From: Chryseobacterium sp. MYb7
Lineage (GTDB): Bacteria; Bacteroidota; Bacteroidia; Flavobacteriales; Weeksellaceae
DNA length: 64,000 nucleotides
Direction of reading: 5' to 3'
NCBI RefSeq assembly: GCF_002979455.1
Contig: NZ_PCOU01000005.1
Span: forward strand, 62,001 to 126,000
Position numbers and translations under genes: made by a program. The notes beneath the pieces are model-generated. The model searched no databases. It was not told where the DNA came from and saw only the letters and a program-made list of their open reading frames with translations. Positions 53,845-62,868 of the stretch are shown piece by piece. Position 1 is the first letter of the stretch, and every line of letters begins with the position of its first letter.

Positions 53845-55335
53845 ATGTCTGAAACTGAGAATCGACAGCCTAAAAACATAAAGAATAATCCGAAGATTAT
53901 GAAAGCCTGGGCTGTATATGACTGGGCAAACTCCGTGTATTCCCTGGTTATTACCTCTACTATTTTCCCTATTTATTACTCTATCCTTACCACAGCGTAT
54001 GAGAAAAAGGAATACATAGCAGAAACCAAAACATGGATTGATGTCCCGGTAAGGCATACCATCAAAATTTTTGGAGAAGGATATCAGCCGGATGCTGTAT
54101 ATGGATATTCACTTACCATATCATTCTTTATCGTAGTATTATTGTCTCCATTTTTATCTTCATTAGCAGACACCATCGGGAATAAAAAATCTTTCCTGCA
54201 GTTTTTCTGCTATCTGGGAGCAACATCTTGTATGGGATTAGCCATGTTTACGGGAATGCACAATGTATTTCTGGGGCTATTATTCAGTATAACGGCCAGT
54301 GTCGGATTCTGGGGAAGTCTGGTGTTTTATAACTCCTTCCTGCCGGATATTGCAACGCCGGACAGGCAGGATGCACTTTCTGCAAGAGGATATGTCTACG
54401 GATACATTGGTTCCGTGGTTTTAGTAGTAATCTGTTTAGTTCTGATTCAGGTTTTTGCTAAAGGAGCCGCGCAGCAGTTATTATTTACAAGAATCAGTTT
54501 CCTTTTAACAGGAGCATGGTGGTTCGGGTTCTCCCAATATACATTCAAACACCTTCCTCAATTTGGAGATGTGAAAGATAAACTTCCTAAAGATTTAGTA
54601 CTACTGAATTATAAGAACATCTTCAAAAAACATGAAGAGCAGGGAGGATTCTTTGAAGTATTTAAAGATAATCTGAGCTTCTATAAAGATATTGCAAAGG
54701 AAAGTTTTCACGAACTGTTTAAAGTAGGAGGAGAGCTTTTCAAAGACAGAAACCTGAAATTTTTCCTGTCCAGTTTCTTCTTTTACAGTGTGGGAATGCA
54801 GACTATTTTCCTTATGGCAACGCTATTCGGAAAGAGTGAGATTAACCTTGCGCAGGATAAACTGATCGGAACCCTTTTGGTAATTCAGATTGAAGCAATT
54901 ATCGGAGCTGTTATTTTCTCAAGATTATCCAAGAGAATTGGTAACAGAAACGTTATTTCAATTGCCATTATCCTTTGGATTGTAGCATGTTTATGGGCTT
55001 ATTTCCTGAACAAAGAAAATCCTACGGTAGAATACCAGTTCTATGGAGTAGCAGCAGTAGTAGGTTTGGTAATGGGCGGACTTCAGGCGATGTCCAGATC
55101 TACTTACTCAAAATTACTTCCGGAAAACTCAATGGAAAATACTACCTATTTCAGTTTTTATGATGTATTGGAGAAAATTGCCATCATCATCGGAACATTC
55201 ATCTTTGCAACATTGATTGAGCATTTCAATAACATGCGTATTGCCGCTTTGTCAATGACCATATTTTTTGGTGCAGGATTGGTTTTAATTCGATTTCTGA
55301 AGGTCAAAATGAGAACAGACAGAGAAACATTATAA
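53845..55335 (+). CDS. MFS transporter, Atg22/UMF1-like
   Basis: The 496-residue membrane protein has about 12 helices and the family signature AWAVYDWANSVYSLVITS near residue 22. It belongs to the vacuole effluxer Atg22-like (UMF1) family, whose members are thought to export amino acids. A hydrophilic loop of about 70 residues interrupts the middle (about 245-310). Confidence 0.85.
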   Translation: MSETENRQPKNIKNNPKIMKAWAVYDWANSVYSLVITSTIFPIYYSILTTAYEKKEYIAETKTWIDVPVRHTIKIFGEGYQPDAVYGYSLTISFFIVVLLSPFLSSLADTIGNKKSFLQFFCYLGATSCMGLAMFTGMHNVFLGLLFSITASVGFWGSLVFYNSFLPDIATPDRQDALSARGYVYGYIGSVVLVVICLVLIQVFAKGAAQQLLFTRISFLLTGAWWFGFSQYTFKHLPQFGDVKDKLPKDLVLLNYKNIFKKHEEQGGFFEVFKDNLSFYKDIAKESFHELFKVGGELFKDRNLKFFLSSFFFYSVGMQTIFLMATLFGKSEINLAQDKLIGTLLVIQIEAIIGAVIFSRLSKRIGNRNVISIAIILWIVACLWAYFLNKENPTVEYQFYGVAAVVGLVMGGLQAMSRSTYSKLLPENSMENTTYFSFYDVLEKIAIIIGTFIFATLIEHFNNMRIAALSMTIFFGAGLVLIRFLKVKMRTDRETL

Positions 55336-55340
55336 AAAAA

Positions 55341-55369
55341 AAGGCGTTATTTTTAACGTCTTTTTTTTT
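55341..55369 (+). terminator. terminator of the UMF1 gene
   Basis: AAGGCGTTA pairs with TAACGTCTT (55341-55349 / 55354-55362, one wobble), followed by a T run. Confidence 0.88.
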
Positions 55370-55513
55370 ATTTTAACGAATAAAAAACATTTATTTAATT
55401 GTTTGGTTTGATTTATTTAAAGGGTTGTTATAAATACTAGAATATAGTAATGATTTTTCACTATGTTTTGATTTTTTTTGTTTATTTGTACTAATGAAAA
55501 AATTACCAAAATC

Positions 55514-57676
55514 ATGAAAAAGTTTCTACTAATTTGCTTTTTGCAATGTTTTATTCTCAATTTTTCTCAAAATTTAAAGCCAGTTGCTCAAAAAGTTTCG
55601 GAATTTCATAATAGGAAAACAGAAGTTAAAAGCTACAGTTTATTTGAGACAAATAAAAATGCTGATAAAATTACTGAGTACCAAAAGGCTGCAACTGATA
55701 TCACTGTTATGTCCCTGAAGATTACAGAACTGAAAAGGTTAATCAAAGAAAAACCTGATTTTCTTGAAATATCTTTTCCCTTTGATGGTGGCAGACAGAT
55801 CACTGTTGAAATGTACAAACATCAGATCTTGACTAACGATTTTAAAGTACTTACAGATAAGGGGACAACCGTACAATATACACCTGGAGTTTATTATCAG
55901 GGAATTGTAAAAGGAGACAATGCTTCAATTGCAGCCTTTAGTTTTTTTAATGATGATATTGTAGGAGTCACTTCTACACCCGAGTTAGGAAATATTGTAG
56001 TAGGAAAAGCTAAAAATTCTGAAGATTTTGTAAGCTATTCAGATTCTAAATTAACAGGTTCCAATCCGTTTGCCTGTGATGTGGATGGGCTGAAAGAAAA
56101 CCAAGTTCAAAGACCTGTTTTTAACCCTAATAATACCAGTAAAAAGAAAACGGACAACTGTGTAAGAATCTACTATGAAGTAGGTTTTGGTCCTTATACC
56201 CAGAATGGAAGCAATACAACGACAACGACAAATTGGGTAACTGCAATGCATAATAATCTTTCAACATTGTATGCCAATGAGAACGTGAATGTAGCTTTAA
56301 GCGAAGTTTTTGTTTGGACCACTACAGATCCTTATGCAGGATCTCCAAGCACTATTTTGAACCAGTTTAGAACCACAAGAACAAGCTTTAACGGAGATGT
56401 AGCACAGTTATTAAGAAACCCTGCTACAACAAGTATTGCTTATGTTAATTCACTATGTACTACCTACAAATATTCTTATTGTGGAATGAATTTAAACTAT
56501 CAGAACGTACCTACCTATTCCTGGAATATAGAAGTGATGACGCATGAACTTGGGCACAATTTAGGCTCTCCGCATACACATTCTTGTTTCTGGAATGGAA
56601 ATAATACAGCTATTGATGGATGTGGGCCTGCGTCAGGAAATAATGAAGGATGTACTGCGGCTCTTCCTCCGGCAGGAGGTGGTACCATTATGAGCTACTG
56701 CCATTTGGTAAGCAGTGTAGGAATTAACTTTGCGAATGGTTTTGGCATACAGCCAGCAACACTGATCAGAAATACGGTTGATTCAAAAGGATGTCTTGGA
56801 ACCAATTGTACCACATCATGTCCTACATCTATCTCCAATTTTATGGTTAACAATATCACACAAAATTCTGCAAATGCTAATTTTACTGATGTTGCCTCTA
56901 CATCATGGAAGTATAAACTGACAACAAGTAGCGGAGCACCCATATCTTCCGGAAATGCAAATACACCATCTTTTAATTTTACAAATCTTCAGCCAGCTAC
57001 TTATTACAGATTAAGTGTAGGGACAGATTGCAGCGGGCCTAATGCTTTCCAGTTATCACAGTTGTTTTTAACGGATGGAGCATGGTGTGACGGAACTCAA
57101 TTTGTAGATACAGGAGGTTCAACAGGGCAGTATAAGGATAATGAAGAATTGGTAAAAACATTTTATCCTACTTCTGGATCTTCTATGACAATGACGTTTA
57201 CCGCATTTGATATTGAGCAGGGATACGATTTTATGTCTGTATATAATGGTCCTTCTACAGCTTCACCTTTGTTTGCCAATGGAAATAATCTAAGTGGAAG
57301 TACAATTCCTGGTCCTTTTGTATCAACAGATCCTTCAGGAGCAATAACCGTAAAATTTATTTCAGATGGAGGGGTAACAGGAAATGGATGGAATGCAAAT
57401 TTCTCTTGCAGTGTATTAGCAGTAGAAGATGTTAATATTAAAAATAATTCAATAGATATTTATCCGAATCCTGCTAAAAATATGATAACCCTCTCTTCAA
57501 AAGAAAGACTGAAAGGGTATAAAATTTATGACGAAGCTGGAAGACTGGTTATTTCTGATTCTTCTTTAAAAGGGAATAAACAGGAAATAAACCTTTCCTC
57601 AATTCAGACAGGAAACTATGTGATTACCGTTGAAACAGAGAAGCAAACTATCAACAAAAAGTTGATCAAACAGTAG
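55514..57676 (+). CDS. secreted reprolysin-like metalloprotease with CUB domain and T9SS tail
   Basis: The 720-residue protein has a signal peptide (about 1-19), a propeptide-like region, and a zinc protease domain with HELGHNLGSPH (His344, Glu345, His348, His354) and the Met-turn GGTIMSYCH. An Fn3-like region (about 435-525), a CUB-like domain (about 530-640) and a type IX sorting domain (about 650-720, YPNPAKNMITLSS) follow. It is exported by T9SS and probably digests extracellular protein. Confidence 0.9.
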   Translation: MKKFLLICFLQCFILNFSQNLKPVAQKVSEFHNRKTEVKSYSLFETNKNADKITEYQKAATDITVMSLKITELKRLIKEKPDFLEISFPFDGGRQITVEMYKHQILTNDFKVLTDKGTTVQYTPGVYYQGIVKGDNASIAAFSFFNDDIVGVTSTPELGNIVVGKAKNSEDFVSYSDSKLTGSNPFACDVDGLKENQVQRPVFNPNNTSKKKTDNCVRIYYEVGFGPYTQNGSNTTTTTNWVTAMHNNLSTLYANENVNVALSEVFVWTTTDPYAGSPSTILNQFRTTRTSFNGDVAQLLRNPATTSIAYVNSLCTTYKYSYCGMNLNYQNVPTYSWNIEVMTHELGHNLGSPHTHSCFWNGNNTAIDGCGPASGNNEGCTAALPPAGGGTIMSYCHLVSSVGINFANGFGIQPATLIRNTVDSKGCLGTNCTTSCPTSISNFMVNNITQNSANANFTDVASTSWKYKLTTSSGAPISSGNANTPSFNFTNLQPATYYRLSVGTDCSGPNAFQLSQLFLTDGAWCDGTQFVDTGGSTGQYKDNEELVKTFYPTSGSSMTMTFTAFDIEQGYDFMSVYNGPSTASPLFANGNNLSGSTIPGPFVSTDPSGAITVKFISDGGVTGNGWNANFSCSVLAVEDVNIKNNSIDIYPNPAKNMITLSSKERLKGYKIYDEAGRLVISDSSLKGNKQEINLSSIQTGNYVITVETEKQTINKKLIKQ

Positions 57677-57696
57677 TCTTTAAATAATTTATGATG

Positions 57697-57723
57697 AAAG
57701 CCTGAGATTATCAGGCTTTTTTT
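57697..57723 (+). terminator. protease terminator
   Basis: AAAGCCTGA pairs with TCAGGCTTT (57697-57705 / 57711-57719), followed by a T run. Confidence 0.92.
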
Positions 57724-57754
57724 GTATATTCATAGAAAAATTTCGGCCTGAGTT

Positions 57755-57788
57755 TTGCTTATATTCAGCGGAATAATTTTTAACTTTG
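57755..57788 (+). promoter_or_regulatory. promoter TTG-N23-TAACTTTG
   Basis: TTG (57755-57757) and TAACTTTG (57781-57788) have a 23-base spacer, at the long end of the accepted range, 20 bases before the ATG. Confidence 0.6.
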
Positions 57789-57808
57789 CAAAAAGATTTA
57801 TTGTCAAT

Positions 57809-58735
57809 ATGACCAACCCTTTATTTTATGCAAAAATAATTCTGTTCGGAGAATATGGAATGATCGAAGATTCCCAGGGACTTGTAGTACCCTACAGTTT
57901 CTATAAAGGAACTTTGAAATTTTCAGATCTGAGTTCTGATTTTGAACTTAATTCCAACAGACATCTGCAGAAATACTCTGAATTTCTTACAACTCTTGAT
58001 CTTTCCGATGATTTTAAGTTGGATATTGAGAGCTTCAAAAACGATATTTCAAATGGACTTTTCTTTGATTCCAATATTCCGCAAGGATATGGAGTAGGAA
58101 GTTCAGGAGCTTTGGTAGCTGCTATTTTTGAAAAATATTCTGTCAGTAAACTGAATCCTGAGAATATTTCAAAAGATAATCTTAAAAAATTAAAAGCTGT
58201 TTTCGGAGAAATGGAAAGCTATTTCCATGGAAAAAGTTCTGGAATGGATCCACTGATCTGTTATATGAATCTTCCAATTCTGATCGAAAATAAAGAAAAT
58301 TTAGACAGAGTAAATATTCCTGAAGGAGAAGAAGGAAAAGGAGCTATTTTTCTGATTGATTCCGGAATGACGGGAGAAACAGGACCTATGATTCAGATTT
58401 TCTTTGAAAAAATGAAAACAGAAGGTTTCCGTAAAACTCTGAAAGAAGAATTCATCCGTTACAACAACGCATGTATTGAATCTTTCCTTAAAAAAGATAT
58501 GAATCCTTTCTTCAGAAACCTGAAAAAACTTTCTCACTGGGCATACGAACATTTCCGTCCTATGATTCCTGAAAGTATTTTTAATATCTGGAAAAAAGGT
58601 CTGGATTCTAATGCTTATTATCTGAAACTATGCGGTAGTGGCGGTGGCGGCTATATCTTAGGATTTACCAAAGATTATGCAAAAGCAGAAAAAATGCTTG
58701 AAGGCTTCCAAAAAGAAGTGATTTACAGATTTTAA
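57809..58735 (+). CDS. GHMP kinase, probable mevalonate kinase
   Basis: The 308-residue kinase has the GHMP ATP loop GYGVGSSGALVAA (about 93-105), HGKSSGMDP with catalytic Asp147, and the C-terminal CGSGGGGYILGF. It most resembles mevalonate kinase, in line with a flavobacterial mevalonate pathway for isoprenoids. The ATG at 57809 is preferred, as the TTG at 57755 is in the promoter. The UbiA gene follows 10 bases later. Confidence 0.83.
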   Translation: MTNPLFYAKIILFGEYGMIEDSQGLVVPYSFYKGTLKFSDLSSDFELNSNRHLQKYSEFLTTLDLSDDFKLDIESFKNDISNGLFFDSNIPQGYGVGSSGALVAAIFEKYSVSKLNPENISKDNLKKLKAVFGEMESYFHGKSSGMDPLICYMNLPILIENKENLDRVNIPEGEEGKGAIFLIDSGMTGETGPMIQIFFEKMKTEGFRKTLKEEFIRYNNACIESFLKKDMNPFFRNLKKLSHWAYEHFRPMIPESIFNIWKKGLDSNAYYLKLCGSGGGGYILGFTKDYAKAEKMLEGFQKEVIYRF

Positions 58736-58745
58736 ACAGATTGGA

Positions 58746-59675
58746 ATGAATTCTGAAAAAGAAACTTTCCAATCTAAAAACTATGTATCAAAATCTATAT
58801 TTTACAGATTTTCACAATTCGTGGGCTTTCTCCTCGGAGCACGTTTTTTTGTAGCAGCTCTGTTGACATTTGCCCTGTATGTTTCTACTTTTTTCCTGTT
58901 CAACCAGGATGAATCCTTCCAGAAATTTGTCTTCGATTTCAAAGTACATGGTATTATTTTCTGTACTGTTCTTACGATACTGGCGGGTGGTATTATTAAT
59001 CAGTTCTATGATATCGAGAAAGATCACATTGTAAAACCTTTCAGAACAAGGGTTCAGAGTTTTATCAAACAAAAATATTTTCTATACGCGTATCTGGCAC
59101 TCAGTGCTATTTCTTTAGGAGTAGCATGGATGATCTCCCATAATGTGTTTGTTTTCTTTGTAATATATCAGTTTTTTATGTGGTTTTATAGCCATAAACT
59201 GAGCAGGATACTGATTTTAAATAACCTTACTTTTGTCAGCCTTACATTATATCCGTTTTTTGGAATGATGGTGTACTATGAAACCTTTTCCAAAAAGGTA
59301 TTTCTGATGGCCGTTTTCCTTTTTCTGATCTTATTGTGTATTGATATTGTAAAAGATACTCTTACCAAAAGTGTAGATAAAACCTTTGGATATACTACGA
59401 TTCCCAACTATTTTAAAACCAGAAACACGAAAATTATACTTGCTTCTTTATTGATAATCACTATGGCGGTTTCTATGAAGATCATTACTAAAACCGGAGT
59501 TACCGGCTTCATGGCTTATTACTTTGCCGGAGGGCTTTTTGTTATGATCCTATGCATCTATCTTCTTATCAATGCATCTCGTAGAAGTAACTTCTTTACA
59601 TTGAACGTATTACGTTTTTGGGTTTTTGTAGGAATTATTGCAATGCTTTTAAACGGAATAGAGCATAAATTATAA
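58746..59675 (+). CDS. UbiA-family prenyltransferase
   Basis: The 309-residue membrane enzyme has about eight helices. The first Asp-rich motif is NQFYDIEKD (85-93), and the second is CIDIVKDTLTKSVDKT. It transfers a prenyl group to an acceptor, perhaps glycerol-phosphate, a quinone precursor or an unknown lipid. Cotranscription with a mevalonate kinase supports a prenyl-lipid role. Confidence 0.82.
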   Translation: MNSEKETFQSKNYVSKSIFYRFSQFVGFLLGARFFVAALLTFALYVSTFFLFNQDESFQKFVFDFKVHGIIFCTVLTILAGGIINQFYDIEKDHIVKPFRTRVQSFIKQKYFLYAYLALSAISLGVAWMISHNVFVFFVIYQFFMWFYSHKLSRILILNNLTFVSLTLYPFFGMMVYYETFSKKVFLMAVFLFLILLCIDIVKDTLTKSVDKTFGYTTIPNYFKTRNTKIILASLLIITMAVSMKIITKTGVTGFMAYYFAGGLFVMILCIYLLINASRRSNFFTLNVLRFWVFVGIIAMLLNGIEHKL

Positions 59676-59707
59676 AAAAAAATCTTTAAATAAACTGAGG
59701 TTATTAC

Positions 59708-59715
59708 TACCTTTG
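59708..59715 (+). promoter_or_regulatory. -7 box for the proline dehydrogenase gene
   Basis: TACCTTTG is an exact TAnnTTTG match 24 bases before the ATG at 59740. Confidence 0.5.
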
Positions 59716-59739
59716 CCTAACTAAATTTAATAAATAGGA

Positions 59740-60909
59740 ATGCCCATTTTTAACGATACAAAAGTCGCATTTGCAGACAAGTCTGATGCACAATTGAAAA
59801 AGGCTTACTGGATGTTTAAAATGATTGAACAGCCTGCTCTTACAAGCCTTGGAACATCTGTCCTGAATTTTACAGTACACAACAACTTTCCTTTCGTTAC
59901 CGGAATTGTAAAAAGTACCTTATTTGCCCAGTTTTGTGGTGGTGAAACCCGCGAAGAAAGCATGAAAGTTGTGAAACAGCTGTTCAAAAGAGGAGTTGGA
60001 AGTATTTTCGATTACTCTATTGAAGGGAAAGAAGATGAAGCAACTTTTGATGCGGTATGCAAAGAAATTAAAGACATTGTAAGATTCTCAGTAGGAAATC
60101 CGGCAATTCCTTTTATTGTGTTTAAACCTACGGCTTTTGGAAGAATTGATCTTTATGAAGCAGTTGGAAAAGGGGCAGAGCTTACTACCAGCCAAAAAGA
60201 AGAATGGGAAAGAGTAGTGAAAAGATTTGATGAAGTATGCAGTCTTTGCCACGAAAATGATAAAAAAGTAATGGTAGATGCTGAAGAAACCTGGATGCAG
60301 GATGCAGCAGATCACCTTTGCGAAGAGATGATGGAGAAATATAACCAGGAAAAACCGATCGTTTGGAATACGATTCAGATGTATAGAACCGGAAGGCTGG
60401 AATATATGGAAGCTAATCTTCAGAGAGCAAGAGAGAAAAACTACTTCATTGGATACAAGATCGTGCGTGGTGCTTATATGGAAAAAGAAAGGGCCAGAGC
60501 AGCAGAAAAAGGCTATGCAGATCCTATTCAGCCAACCAAAGACGCTTCAGATAAAAACTACAATGCAGGAATTGATTTTGTCATGAATCATCTGGACAAA
60601 GTTTCAGCGTTTTTCGGAACCCACAATGAAATCTCTTCAGAGCTGATTATGGATAAAATGAAAGCTAAATCTCTTGAAACCGACAATCCTCATGTGTATT
60701 TCGGGCAGCTGTACGGGATGAGTGATAATATTACTTTCTATTTGTCTGATAAAGGCTATAATGTGGCTAAATATCTTCCATATGGACCCGTAAAGGATGT
60801 TGTGCCTTATTTAACGAGAAGAGCTCAGGAAAACACCTCTGTAGCCGGACAAACCGGAAGAGAACTGGGATTGATTAAAAATGAACTGGAAAGAAGAAAG
60901 AAACAATAA
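59740..60909 (+). CDS. proline dehydrogenase
   Basis: This flavoenzyme oxidises proline to pyrroline-5-carboxylate. The 389-residue TIM barrel shows YFIGYKIVRGAYMEKERARA (FAD and substrate Arg region), VYFGQLYGMSDNITF, and YLTRRAQENTS. It is a single-domain enzyme, not a PutA fusion. The second enzyme, P5C dehydrogenase, is not in the window. Confidence 0.92.
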   Translation: MPIFNDTKVAFADKSDAQLKKAYWMFKMIEQPALTSLGTSVLNFTVHNNFPFVTGIVKSTLFAQFCGGETREESMKVVKQLFKRGVGSIFDYSIEGKEDEATFDAVCKEIKDIVRFSVGNPAIPFIVFKPTAFGRIDLYEAVGKGAELTTSQKEEWERVVKRFDEVCSLCHENDKKVMVDAEETWMQDAADHLCEEMMEKYNQEKPIVWNTIQMYRTGRLEYMEANLQRAREKNYFIGYKIVRGAYMEKERARAAEKGYADPIQPTKDASDKNYNAGIDFVMNHLDKVSAFFGTHNEISSELIMDKMKAKSLETDNPHVYFGQLYGMSDNITFYLSDKGYNVAKYLPYGPVKDVVPYLTRRAQENTSVAGQTGRELGLIKNELERRKKQ

Positions 60910-60931
60910 TATTGTTCTTTATATACCAATC

Positions 60932-60957
60932 AGGCTCGCAGATTTGCGGGCTTTTTT
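60932..60957 (+). terminator. proline dehydrogenase terminator
   Basis: AGGCTCGCA pairs with TGCGGGCTT (60932-60940 / 60945-60953, two wobbles), followed by a T run. Confidence 0.82.
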
Positions 60958-61144
60958 TATGGGATTAAACTCAATAAAAAGAGGGGGGTAACTTCTTGAA
61001 TTTTCAGATTTGTATTATAAATCAAAATTAATAATAATCAACATAATTTTTACTTACATTAATTATATGTTAAAATAATTTGATTTTTATTGCTGATTTA
61101 GTTTTAAATATTTATATTTGGTATAGCCATAAAAAAAACAATGT
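60958..61144. other. gene-free AT-rich region before the broken small gene
   Basis: I see no ORF here apart from the promoter of the following small unit. The region from 60958 to 61395 as a whole lacks an intact gene. Confidence 0.6.
61090..61120 (+). promoter_or_regulatory. consensus promoter TTG-N20-TATATTTG
   Basis: TTG (61090-61092) and TATATTTG (61113-61120) have an exact 20-base spacer. This is one of the best promoters in the window, yet no intact gene follows it. Confidence 0.75.
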
Positions 61145-61327
61145 ATGAAAAGACTTTATTTACTGATATAATACCTCCTTATAACAGGATCTTACAACCC
61201 CATAAGCAGAACAGATTACCCTTTAATAAATAACCGAAATTATGAAAGTATAGTTGTGGAACAGATGATGCAGTAAGATGAAAACTTCATCCCTTTAATT
61301 TCCCATTATATTTCAAAAACAAAATAA
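61145..61327 (+). pseudogene. broken small secreted protein gene or small RNA
   Basis: A frame from the ATG at 61145 reads MKRLYLLI, stop (61169-61171), YLLITGSYNPISRTDY and on to a second stop (61274-61276), then DENFIPLISHYISKTK before the final TAA at 61325. The first part looks like a signal peptide with an in-frame stop in its middle. A 30-codon ORF starting at 61141 in another frame is also open. The promoter is strong and a terminator ends the unit, so it may instead be a regulatory RNA of about 270 bases. Confidence 0.35.
61172..61181 (+). other. sequence identical to the 16S anti-Shine-Dalgarno region
   Basis: TACCTCCTTA contains ACCTCCTT, the 3' end text of bacterial 16S rRNA. It lies inside the small transcript. 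It may be chance, but it could pair with purine-rich leaders. Confidence 0.3.
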
Positions 61328-61363
61328 AGCAATAGCTTTAGTTTTCTTCTTCAAATATTTTTT

Positions 61364-61397
61364 AACCTGATCATTTTTTCTTTGATCAGGTTTTTTT
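61364..61397. terminator. terminator between the small unit and the XRE gene
   Basis: AACCTGATCA pairs with TGATCAGGTT (61364-61373 / 61383-61392), followed by a T run. The T run overlaps the stop codon of the convergent XRE gene. Confidence 0.88.
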
Positions 61398-61932
61398 AGG
61401 GCTCAAAACTTTCGAATTTTCCGTTTTCGTAGAACAAAACAATACGTTTTATTTTACTTTGTTGATTTCCAAATAGTTGTCCTAATATTTGATCGCTTGA
61501 ATTTTCTAATCGCTGAGAATCCGATATTTTTTCCGGAGCTTTATCTTGGGTCGGTATAAACGATTCTCCAGAACTTGATTTGGGAGCTTCCGCTTCCGTT
61601 TCATCACTCCCGAATTCATCATCATCATTCATCATCGTAAAAAGATCGGGTAGTGGAGTTGTTTTTATTTTCTCCTCTTCGGTATGTTCTTCATAAGTTT
61701 CTGTTTCGGGCAGCTGAGATTTCAGCATCTCACCTTCACCAGTAACCAGCCAGTCCCACAGAAGTTCCGGGAAGCGGGATTTTATTTTTATGATAAACTC
61801 AAGAGACGGTTTGTTTCTTCCGGAAGTAATATGCGAAATAGAGGAACGCTGTACATCAATCTCATCAGCAAACTCAGAAGGAGTAAGATTTGAATACTCT
61901 ATAATTTTGGAAATTCTTTCATTTAAACTCAT
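61396..61932 (-). CDS. XRE-family HTH regulator
   Basis: The 178-residue regulator has an N-terminal Cro/C1-type HTH (about 1-65), with SEFADEIDVQRSSISHITSG as the recognition region and WDWLVTGEGEML just after it. An acidic, Ser-rich, probably disordered stretch (about 75-150) and a short C-terminal beta-like end (IKRIVLFYENGKFESFEP) follow. Its own promoter lies within the first palindromes of an array that spans the gene-free region upstream, which suggests autoregulation. Confidence 0.85.
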   Translation of the reverse strand: MSLNERISKIIEYSNLTPSEFADEIDVQRSSISHITSGRNKPSLEFIIKIKSRFPELLWDWLVTGEGEMLKSQLPETETYEEHTEEEKIKTTPLPDLFTMMNDDDEFGSDETEAEAPKSSSGESFIPTQDKAPEKISDSQRLENSSDQILGQLFGNQQSKIKRIVLFYENGKFESFEP

Positions 61933-61953
61933 AAAAATAAGCCTTTAATTATT

Positions 61954-62086
61954 TTACAAATGTAACTGTTATAATTTACAAATGCAAAATACAAATGTAA
62001 ATAAATGAAAATATTATCTGTATACATTTGTAATACATGTGTAATTATTTTAAAATCAATGTATTAAAATATGATTACAATTGTAT
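61954..62086. promoter_or_regulatory. palindrome array, dense part
   Basis: TTACA-N2-TGTAA-type sites occur at 61954-61965 (exact), 61976-61987, 61989-62000, 62022-62033, 62033-62044 and 62075-62086, each of the last five with one mismatch. Two pairs adjoin or overlap. The first site contains the -7 box of the XRE gene. Confidence 0.75.
61957..61987 (-). promoter_or_regulatory. XRE promoter TTG-N20-TACATTTG
   Basis: On the minus strand TTG (61985-61987) and TACATTTG (61957-61964) are 20 bases apart. The -7 box is inside the first palindrome and the -33 element is inside the second (61976-61987). Confidence 0.75.
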
Positions 62087-62326
62087 TTAATTACTATATC
62101 AATCCGTTATAAGACTTCTGAACAGGCATCTTTGATGTAGTATTGGAGTATGATTTACCCTAAATATTGGTTTAAAAATGTAAATTCATACATTTTTAAA
62201 GACTATTTTGATCCTTAAATCTCTTTAAAAGTTGAGTATACATTATTAAACCAACTAAATCCTTTTTATAGCTTTAATTATAGCTAAATCCCTTATAAAA
62301 GCCATATAAAAGCACCTTTATGAATG

Positions 62327-62338
62327 TTACATTGGTAA
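62327..62338. promoter_or_regulatory. outlying palindrome
   Basis: TTACATTGGTAA has one mismatch to TTACA-N2-TGTAA. Confidence 0.5.
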
Positions 62339-62493
62339 ATTACTGATGTAAACACCCTATTTTAAGCCCATTTTAGGTGTTATTGAAGAGAAATAGTATT
62401 CTTATTAACCAACAATTTTTATCCTGGATTAAAATGCTTCGAAAAATAACTGTTTGATTAAATTTTGAAAGAAAAATAGGATTTATAAACACT

Positions 62494-62505
62494 TTACATA
62501 TGTAT
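62494..62505. promoter_or_regulatory. outlying palindrome
   Basis: TTACATATGTAT has a perfect TACA-N2-TGTA core and lies 20 bases before the DnaA-box-like site. Confidence 0.55.
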
Positions 62506-62524
62506 ACAGTATTAAATTACAGAG

Positions 62525-62533
62525 TTATCCACA
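62525..62533 (+). other. DnaA-box-like TTATCCACA
   Basis: This is an exact match to the DnaA consensus TTATNCACA. Near matches are TTATACACT (62580-62588) and the TTTATCAACA stretch near 62685. About one exact match is expected by chance in 64 kb of this composition, so it is weak alone. Confidence 0.3.
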
Positions 62534-62726
62534 ATTTTAATGTTTAAGAAAATAACCCTCAAATTTCCAAATAATCCTTTTATACACTTAAAGTACTGTT
62601 GCAAATACAATTGAGGTAAATTCTATAAATCATTGAATTTTAGTAACTTAAATATATTGCTTTAAATTATTCGCAATCCACAATTTTATCAACAGACAAA
62701 TTGTCTTCTGGTAGTGTTTAATAATG

Positions 62727-62738
62727 TTACAAGTGTTA
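62727..62738. promoter_or_regulatory. outlying palindrome
   Basis: TTACAAGTGTTA has one mismatch to TTACA-N2-TGTAA. Confidence 0.45.
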
Positions 62739-62832
62739 ACTTGCTTTTAAAGCTTAAAAATTCGTGGATTTAAGACTTGTAAACAGTTTTAAAAATTGAT
62801 GTCAAATGTAAATTTGTAAATTTTAGTAATAT

Positions 62833-62844
62833 TTACAAATGTTA
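62833..62844. promoter_or_regulatory. outlying palindrome next to the M14 promoter
   Basis: TTACAAATGTTA has one mismatch. It is 25 bases upstream of the M14 -7 box. Confidence 0.5.
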
Positions 62845-62868
62845 ATTTAAGTTTTGACTAAAAATGGC

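Noticed and set aside
62500..62700. Chromosomal replication origin
   Set aside because: One exact DnaA box and several weak ones are not enough, dnaA is not nearby, and the direction of core operons to the left does not fit. Kept only as a low-rated finding.
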